From a virus: DNA of 41,042 nt. The position numbers were made by a program, and so were the translations under genes. The notes beneath the pieces were generated by a model. The model saw only the letters and a list, made by a program, of their open reading frames with translations, was not told the DNA's origin and ran no database searches. This document shows positions 39,499 through 41,042 of this stretch, one piece after another (position 1 is the stretch's first letter; the number at the start of each line of letters is the position of its first letter). Location: the IMG/VR virus record IMGVR_UViG_3300007074_000026, positions 1 through 41,042 of that record, one strand, 5' to 3'.

Positions 39499-40365
39499 AT
39501 GTCAGAAATAATAATCAATAAAAAGGGGAAGGAAGCTTCCCCTAATATATTTCCTAATTTAATAGAAGAGGATATAGAGTTATATCATGCTAATCCTGCA
39601 TGGAGCTCTACAGATATAAGAAAATTCCTTACCAATACCCCTGAATGGAAATATAATAAAATTAATAATATAAAAATAATTCCTACCGCTTCTATGAATT
39701 TTGGAAATGCTTTTGATACCTTAATGTTAGAACCAGAGTTATGGGACAAGAGAGTCGTAGTTAGCCCAAACTTTAATAAAAGAACAATTCAAGGACGTGA
39801 AGACTTTTCAGAATTTCAGGAATCTAATAAGAGTAAAATAATTCTTACAGATCAAGAGTGGGAGAGACTCCGAAATATGGAAAATGTCTTTAAATCTTCC
39901 GAAGCTTTTCCCTTTATACAGAATAGTAGAACCCAGCTAAGTGCCCGTACATCTATGCATGGTGTGGATGTACAAGTCCGTCCGGATGCTATTAAAAAGA
40001 ATATGATTATTGATATCAAAACTACTTCTAATATTAATAAATTTGGGGGTGAGATATATAAATATAGATATGACATTCAAGCCCTATTTTATAAATATAC
40101 ATTAAGCAAAGTAGAACCCGACTATTTTAATAGTGAAACAACGTCTGTTTTAATAGTTATAGATGTTAAATCTCCTCATTTCATGAGGGTGTATAAAGAA
40201 ACTCCTTCTTTACCGTACTATTATGGCGAATGTTGTGAATTATTTTTCTCCACTGTATTAAAGAAAATGAAAGAAGAAGCTAAAACCCCTTTTTCCATGG
40301 TGGATATACATGAATGGGATACCTTAAGATTAATTGAACAAAAATTATATCCTGAGGAATTATAA
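39499..40365 (+). CDS. RecE-like PDDEXK exonuclease (exodeoxyribonuclease VIII type)
   Basis: 288 aa. Order: YHANPAWSSTDIRKFLTNTP, MNFGNAFDTLMLEPELWD (66-83), VQVRPDAI with Asp163, MIIDIKTT with Asp172-x-Lys174, and YDIQALFYKY with Gln194/Tyr198. This is the RecE/Putative exodeoxyribonuclease 8 PDDEXK pattern; the nuclease digests one strand to feed RecT. The family's G-x-A-L-H-x-x-x-L-E-P motif has Asp in place of His (AFDTLMLEP). The usual Glu before the RPD motif is not obvious (LSARTS). The pair with recT and the Asp-x-Lys core still supports activity. The start overlaps what would be the undisrupted end of the upstream gene. Confidence 0.8.
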   Translation: MSEIIINKKGKEASPNIFPNLIEEDIELYHANPAWSSTDIRKFLTNTPEWKYNKINNIKIIPTASMNFGNAFDTLMLEPELWDKRVVVSPNFNKRTIQGREDFSEFQESNKSKIILTDQEWERLRNMENVFKSSEAFPFIQNSRTQLSARTSMHGVDVQVRPDAIKKNMIIDIKTTSNINKFGGEIYKYRYDIQALFYKYTLSKVEPDYFNSETTSVLIVIDVKSPHFMRVYKETPSLPYYYGECCELFFSTVLKKMKEEAKTPFSMVDIHEWDTLRLIEQKLYPEEL

Positions 40366-40463
40366 TATAGCCATCTATCGAGTACATCTATAAACAAATG
40401 TACTTAAAATTAATAATATTGACTACATCTATCAGAATTGAAAGGAAAGGAAAGGAAAGTAAA
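40366..40463 (+). promoter_or_regulatory. Intergenic region with hairpin and repeated 12-mers
   Basis: A direct repeat of 12 bp with one change: GAGTACATCTAT (40380-40391) and GACTACATCTAT (40421-40432). The first copy also forms a stem, AGTACAT/ATGTACT (40381-40387 with 40398-40404). TTGACT at 40419-40424 could be a -35 box, but no -10 is convincing. The polypurine run before 40464 (GGAAAGGAAAGGAAAG) gives several overlapping SD sites. Confidence 0.4.
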
Positions 40464-40973
40464 ATGAAAACAGAAAATAGTAACAAGCTGCTGACCCGGA
40501 AGGAAGCAGCAGAACTTTTAGGAACGACAGAAGGTACTTTGGCCGTATGGGCTTGTAACAAACGTTACAACTTACCGATAGTGAAAGTAGGGCGGCTGGT
40601 CAAATACCGGTTATCCGACTTAATGAACTTTATAGAAGAAAATACCACAGGCAAGAAAGGAAAGAAGACGACAGATAAAACACAACAAAAACAAAAACAA
40701 AAATTATTTGAAGAATTTAAAGCAGCTTTTAGTTCAGTCATAGCTGCAATGATGGACACGGATACTGTGCATATTAATCTTTCTCACAATACCAATTGGA
40801 AATTTTTAGACGGTAAAACTTTTGCAGAATTTAAATTGGAAAATAAGGTTGATTATAATCACTTGAAAGCTTTTATTTTAATACAGGAAGCAGCCTTTTG
40901 GATTTCAGAAAATCCAGACTGCTTTAATGGAGATTTATATGAATTTTTAACATCCGAAAAGAAAGAAATATGA
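40464..40973 (+). CDS. HTH (excisionase family) protein with C-terminal helical domain
   Basis: 169 aa. Residues 7-58: LLTRKEAAELLGTTEGTLAV, then WACNKRYNLPIVKVGRLVKY and RLSDLMNFIEENT; this is the MerR-type HTH_17 excisionase domain. A Lys/Gln linker (KTQQKQKQK) joins a C-terminal domain with helices (LFEEFKAAFSSVIAAMMDT; LKAFILIQEAAFWISE) and an acidic end. It could regulate the block or act as a recombination directionality factor. The start at 40464 is supported by GGAAAG about 9 nt upstream. The stop overlaps the next ATG. Confidence 0.65.
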   Translation: MKTENSNKLLTRKEAAELLGTTEGTLAVWACNKRYNLPIVKVGRLVKYRLSDLMNFIEENTTGKKGKKTTDKTQQKQKQKLFEEFKAAFSSVIAAMMDTDTVHINLSHNTNWKFLDGKTFAEFKLENKVDYNHLKAFILIQEAAFWISENPDCFNGDLYEFLTSEKKEI

Positions 40974-41042
40974 ATGAATTTGCAGGCGTATTATTAATAA
41001 TACTAATTATAATAGTCTTAATGAAAAACTCTATTAAGTCTA
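40970..41042 (+). CDS. Small membrane peptide, runs off the right edge
   Basis: At least 24 codons: MNEFAGVLLIILIIIVLMKN, then SIKS. One hydrophobic membrane segment and a short polar tail. The start (ATGA overlap with the HTH gene stop) shows coupling. If the sequence is circular, the frame continues over the junction as K-T-stop at bases 1-8, giving 26 residues. It would precede the AlpA-like gene at 30. Confidence 0.5.
   Translation, partial: MNEFAGVLLIILIIIVLMKNSIKS

Noticed and set aside
1-41042. Prophage with integrase and attachment sites
   Set aside because: No tyrosine or serine recombinase was recognised and no terminal direct repeats are visible; a plasmid-like or lytic state is more consistent.

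Overview
The window is an AT-rich 41 kb tailed-phage genome, probably a podovirus-type (short-tail) phage or phage-plasmid. It has a large terminase, a portal, a scaffold-like protein, an HK97-type capsid, head-tail adaptors, a tail hub, a fibre and four large internal virion proteins. There is no tail tube, sheath or tape-measure gene, and no integrase was found. The gene running off the right end closes in frame if joined to base 1, and the genes on both sides of the join form one rightward set, so the sequence may be a complete circular genome. A DUF5681-like gene before terL and a holin of the gene-transfer-agent 3TM type point to an alphaproteobacterial host. The base composition would suit an endosymbiont-type lineage; that host guess is inference.

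Layout. Bases 1-453 (+) hold an AlpA-like regulator and a 59-codon primase remnant, continuing the right-end early block. Bases 493-2073 (-) hold a lysis cassette (holin, M15 peptidase endolysin), a tRNA-like element and a hypothetical gene. Bases 2167-3813 (+) encode a GroEL-type chaperonin. Bases 3912-5525 (-) encode a secreted membrane-associated protein. A RusA-like resolvase gene follows, bracketed by 27-bp perfect inverted repeats (5623-6103). Bases 6109-23854 (-) are the late morphogenesis operon: internal virion proteins, tail hub, fibre, adaptors, capsid and an abundant virion protein. Bases 24337-26808 (+) are an island of opposite polarity with a GroES-like gene, the scaffold-like gene and two hypothetical genes. 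Bases 26871-32314 (-) hold portal, terL, the DUF5681-like gene and a hypothetical gene. Bases 32415-32907 (+) hold a HigA/XRE-type regulator and a zinc ribbon protein.

Bases 33.2-36.9 kb are the most unusual part. Coding modules of a 24-residue (72-nt) repeat ending VPEKFK-TQ are preceded by a recurring leader and start cassette (SD plus MSKERTYE). Copies lie on both strands. They are fused in frame to a small-terminase-like gene, to a hypothetical gene and to a fragment copied from terL. A tRNA-Tyr and a secreted protein gene lie inside the island. Tandem and inverted duplications show repeated recombination.

Bases 37.0-41.04 kb are the replication and recombination block: a winged-helix replication protein (-), then (+) a hypothetical gene, RecT, a second winged-helix replication protein whose 3' end is shifted by a 65-bp tandem duplication, a RecE-like nuclease, an HTH protein and a small membrane peptide. 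Function calls come from sequence patterns recognised by eye; no database search was run.
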